NCBI GenBank assembly: GCA_032716605.1
Contig: CM064572.1
Location: 43,920,703 to 43,984,702 of the forward strand
DNA: 64,000 bases
Direction of reading: 5' to 3'
DNA from: Paralithodes platypus
Lineage: Eukaryota; Arthropoda; Malacostraca; Decapoda; Lithodidae
The notes under the pieces were generated by a model that did not search any database, was not told the DNA's origin, and saw nothing but the letters and a program-made list of their open reading frames with translations. Below are positions 61,477-64,000 of this stretch, one piece after another. A program made the position numbers and the translations under genes. The first letter of the stretch is position 1. Every line of letters starts with the position of its first letter.

Positions 61477-61484
61477 CCACCACC
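61477..61484. repeat. Right target-site duplication of the P-type element
   Basis: ccaccacc, identical to 57452-57459. Confidence 0.85.
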
Positions 61485-61790
61485 TATACTGTCTGGCCGC
61501 CCACGAGAGAATGAGTGAGCCTGTTCCTAGCGAAGCTGGCGGGAGCCAAGCTCAAATTATAAGGGTTGCAATATATCACCACACGATATGATAACACTGG
61601 GATGCAATATATCTCCACACGATATGATAATACTAAGACAATTCACAAGAATACCTTATACTAACGTATTCCTTTGCTAACATATTGACTAAAACAGAGT
61701 GGCAGATAAAATAAAGTTCATCTTTATATTGCAACACAACTGAACTTACAATGGTCACATAATTAAGAGAGCAACACTACCTCCACCTAA

Positions 61791-61962
61791 CCCCCCCCCC
61801 CCCCAGTGGGGTTCCCAGACCCTCAGTCATATCAAATTGATGCAAAAGTTTGCTTTTCGGTATCAATTTAAAGCTAAGGGTCTCTAGAATAATATTGGTC
61901 CGAGTGTACAAGGATTAGACCCAATTTGGAGTCTGGAGGGTGTGGGGGGGGGGGGGGGGGGG
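61791..61962. repeat. Segment bounded by a C14 run and a G19 run
   Basis: Fourteen C (61791-61804) begin and nineteen G (61944-61962) end a block of about 170 bp. Adjacent bases are partly inverted (cagacc on the left, ggtctggag-like on the right). The left edge is also where homology to the LTR-like element stops. Its nature is unknown. Confidence 0.6.
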
Positions 61963-62166
61963 TTTGACCCCTCGCGGGCATACGCGAAATATGAAAACTG
62001 CTATAAGTCTTGAACGAATTATCCAATCTGAACATATGAGGTACCTATGGCTTCAGGAGGACGAGTACCAACTTCTTGTTCAACCATATTGTACATAAAA
62101 ACATTTTTTTTGGCCAATATCGGTGTATATCAATGAAAAGGAAATGTTTTGGGATGTCATTTTTAA
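61963..62166. other. Non-coding DNA upstream of the broken gene, possibly an intron
   Basis: No open frame of note. It ends in a pyrimidine-containing stretch and 'gtgtcttacag' (to 62189), a plausible splice acceptor for the following exon. Confidence 0.4.
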
Positions 62167-62884
62167 TTGGCTAAATGTGTGTCTTACAGTTTATCTCTTG
62201 TCTTTGAACTCATGGTCGCTACTCTACGGAAGCTTGTACCTTTGTTCTTTGCTCTGGATCACCAGAATTACGTGAGGTGGATTCCAATCCTTATCAGGGA
62301 CCTGGAAGTTCTCCCAGATAGCATCCAAGAGGAGTTTGAGGAAGGGCACTGGACGGTAACTCGAAGCAATCATCGTTTCTCATCCATACCAATTGATCAT
62401 GCGCACGAACAGGCCAACAAAAGGGTGAAAGGAGTTGGTGGCATAATCGGGCCTCACAGAGAACCCTGCCATGCTGGAACGCTGGATCGTGACTGGCCCA
62501 GAGATCAGCCGTATTGTTGAGGAATTCACTGGTGTAAATGATGATGCCGAGGATGATGAACTCCCTCATCATGAGGAAGGATGTGCGTCTCAGCGCCGAT
62601 TTCAACGACATACCAAAGAACTGATCGATTTCTTGCTAAGCAGAGGGAATCCCTTTGAGGAGAGCAGCGAGGACCTGGTTACGTTAGACAACAAGGTGTG
62701 TGTTTCTGCGTCTGCTGCCGCATCTGTCCGTATATTTGAATCTACAGGACAAGAGCAATACAACAACTTCAGAAAGAACGTGCTCGACTCAAATGATACA
62801 CCTCTGATAGCGCCGATCAACCGAAATAACTTATTGTTGTTCCACGAGAAGAAAACTCAGAAGAAGACGGCTCTTAACCTCTGA
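62167..62884 (+). pseudogene. Uncharacterised multi-copy invertebrate protein, middle part, frameshifted
   Basis: The real exon probably begins after the acceptor 'cttacag' at 62189. In frame, 'TLRKLVPLFFALDHQNYVRW' is followed by 'LEVLPDSIQEEF', 'HWTVTRSNHRFSSIPIDHA' and 'HEQANKRVKGVGGIIG'. At about 62465-62471 the frame shifts by one base and continues as 'LERWIVTGPEISRIVEEF', 'RGNPFEESSEDLVTLD', 'STGQEQYNNF' and 'PINRNNLLLFHEKK', ending at 62884. I recognise this order from a large uncharacterised family repeated many times in cnidarian, mollusc, crustacean and fish genomes. I know no proven function, and the copy-number behaviour suggests a transposable-element or selfish origin. The shift marks this copy as broken or mis-sequenced. 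It probably joins the next entry across 62885-63455. Confidence 0.65.
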
Positions 62885-63455
62885 AGTGCGCATGGGGGTA
62901 ATTGGAAACGTCCCCCTGTGCTGACGTATTTGAGGTGTTTCCGTCACTAAAATATTCATTGTGCCATTAATAGCATTAATACTTATCCATATGCGCCTAT
63001 TATTGGTTGATTATAAAGGTATTAACCTGAAACAACAATAAAACGAGTGAAAACAGCGTTTGGATGGTCAAAATCGGAGATATAGCCCGCGAGTTGTATA
63101 ATGTATGGGTGAGGCAATCTGCTTTCCCGCCAATTTCCCCCAAGGCCACTGAGACACAGTCGATCGATACTCTCTCTCTCTCTCTTGCACTCGCTTGCTA
63201 TCAGTGATGACCACACCCTCCAATCGGATTTCTAATGTTAGCACGAAAATATACCTCAGAATAAGGGAATAACAGGGAAAATAGGTGATAACTGAAGGAG
63301 AGGAGGAAAGTGGGGAAGGAGGGGAGGTAGAGGACTGAGATTTTGCATGGCCCAGGGGCCAAATTTTTTCGATGTCAAAAGTTGATTTTTTTTTTCTCTG
63401 ACTCTTAAGAGTCTCCCCGCAGTGCGCCGGGGGAACTCTTAAGAGTCTCCCCGCA
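62885..63455. other. Intron or insertion between the two parts of the broken gene
   Basis: Non-coding. It contains a (tc)n tract near 63170 and, at its right end, a 22-bp direct repeat beginning actcttaagagtctccccg at 63401 and 63435. The second copy ends in 'ccccgcag' (63456), which would serve as a splice acceptor. I do not see a clear donor near 62884. Confidence 0.5.
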
Positions 63456-63456
63456 G

Positions 63457-64000
63457 CTCCCGGGTTAATCGGAAAATGCAGCACTTCAAACAGCATGCAG
63501 AGCTCTATGGACAAGCGTTTGTTGTGCTAGATAGCCGAGGAGGCATTCTGGAGGAGTTTTTCCGTTACGAGACTTCCGCATACCCACCTGCGTTGTCGTC
63601 CGAAGGGTCCTTCAACTCTTGTACCAAGTCTGATTTGTTGACATACATCATGGAAGCTAGTGCGAGTACCACCCTTTCTGCCGACGAGGAGTTGGTTGCG
63701 CCAGACGTTTACGACTTTATTGTCATTGATGGATGAGTACTGATCCACTCCCTTCCTGGTACAACCGTCCAAGGCAAGACGTTCGATGAATACTTCAACA
63801 AAGTATTCTGCCCAAGAGTTCACCACGATTTGAAAAGATCGACAAGAGTAGACATTGTCTGGGATGAGTATCGTGCTAAGACAATCAAAGAGGCCACAAG
63901 GGAAAAACGAGGAACAGGTACTCGACAACGCGTGTCTGGTGCTGCCAAAGTCCCAGGAAATTGGCATAACTTTTTGGCCAATGCAGATAAGAAAGAACTG
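63457..64000 (+). pseudogene. Uncharacterised multi-copy invertebrate protein, C-terminal part (runs off the window)
   Basis: From the Met at 63476 the frame reads 'HFKQHAELYGQAFVV', 'RGGILEEFFRYETSAYPPAL' and 'SCTKSDLLTYI', up to 'YDFIVIDG' and a TGA at 63734-63736. Translation through that stop continues in the same frame without further breaks to the window edge: 'KTFDEYFNKVFCPRV', 'STRVDIVWDEYRAKTIKEAT', 'REKRGTGTRQRV', 'NWHNFLANADKKEL'. These blocks are the well-conserved core of the same uncharacterised family as 62167-62884; members I recall continue into a PIN-like region, which here would lie beyond 64000. A single stop in an otherwise conserved frame suggests recent decay or one base error. 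Confidence 0.65.

Larger units (their letters stand above)
56413..61790 (-). mobile_element. Inverted LTR-like copy, interrupted by a P-type transposon
   Basis: This is the reverse complement of the 51765-53449 element. Matching blocks include 'aatctggacctcag', 'gcaccttgtctctctaccaa', 'aaacaacaccacgac', 'gatatgaatgtctaggattc' and 'ttacgttactattatgcaag' before the insertion, then 'aaaacagagtggcagataaa' and 'ctttatattgcaacacaact' after it. The outer terminus reads tattacg where tgttacg is expected. Copy sequence is 56413-57459 plus about 61485-61790; the element's 5' portion is lost at a poly-C tract. Divergence from the forward copy is substantial, so the two are not a recent pair. Confidence 0.75.

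Noticed and set aside
63734..63736. In-frame TGA as a selenocysteine codon
   Set aside because: No SECIS element can be seen in the window and the gene copy already carries a frameshift. A point lesion is simpler.

Overview
The window is non-coding, repeat-dominated eukaryotic nuclear DNA from an animal, most likely a crustacean and probably a decapod. The evidence is two very large tandem satellite arrays, dense dinucleotide microsatellites, dispersed 'TTAA' miniature elements, Jockey/CR1-type LINE fragments whose C-terminal reverse-transcriptase wording resembles copies I know from decapod genomes, a P-type DNA transposon with a THAP domain, and a degraded member of a multi-copy uncharacterised invertebrate protein family. 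The taxon is an inference. No complete, intact host gene can be supported. A 100-base run of N (22141-22240) marks an assembly gap at the edge of the second satellite.

Layout. 1-2059: unremarkable A+T-rich DNA, a 34-bp x3 minisatellite, and two oppositely oriented TTAA miniature elements. 2060-20940: a 35-bp satellite (about 515 copies), split at 3694-4524 by a CR1/L2-like LINE fragment with a 6-bp target duplication and visibly decayed at its right edge. 20987-22140: a chain of TTAA elements, then the gap. 22241-44929: a 147-bp satellite (about 154 copies) whose period equals the nucleosome-core DNA length. 44930-45996: a diverged 561-bp tandem pair and half of a TTAA element. 45997-46850: a 5'-truncated Jockey-type LINE with a poly(A) tail. 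46851-51394: a dense cluster of abutting and nested TTAA elements. It includes a 715-bp fold-back element with about 140-bp terminal inverted repeats and an internal 48-bp minisatellite, and a LINE pseudogene. 51765-53449: a 1685-bp TG...CA element that looks like a solo LTR. 53450-56412: microsatellites, more TTAA elements and a tRNA-derived SINE. 56413-61790: an inverted second copy of the LTR-like element, interrupted by a complete 4017-bp P-type transposon (57460-61476). 61791-64000: poly-C/poly-G-bounded DNA and a broken gene of an uncharacterised family running off the right edge.

What fits together. The P-type transposon has inverted termini, an 8-bp target duplication, subterminal CRE-like palindromes, a THAP DNA-binding exon, a coiled-coil segment and recognisable catalytic-core motifs. 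Its frame is broken at about four places, at least one in a homopolymer, so either it is a recent pseudogene or the assembly carries indel errors. The TTAA elements repeatedly insert into, or end to end with, one another, and this gives the relative ages of several copies. The very long open frames in the 35-bp satellite arise because one strand of the monomer has no stop triplet in any frame. They are not genes.
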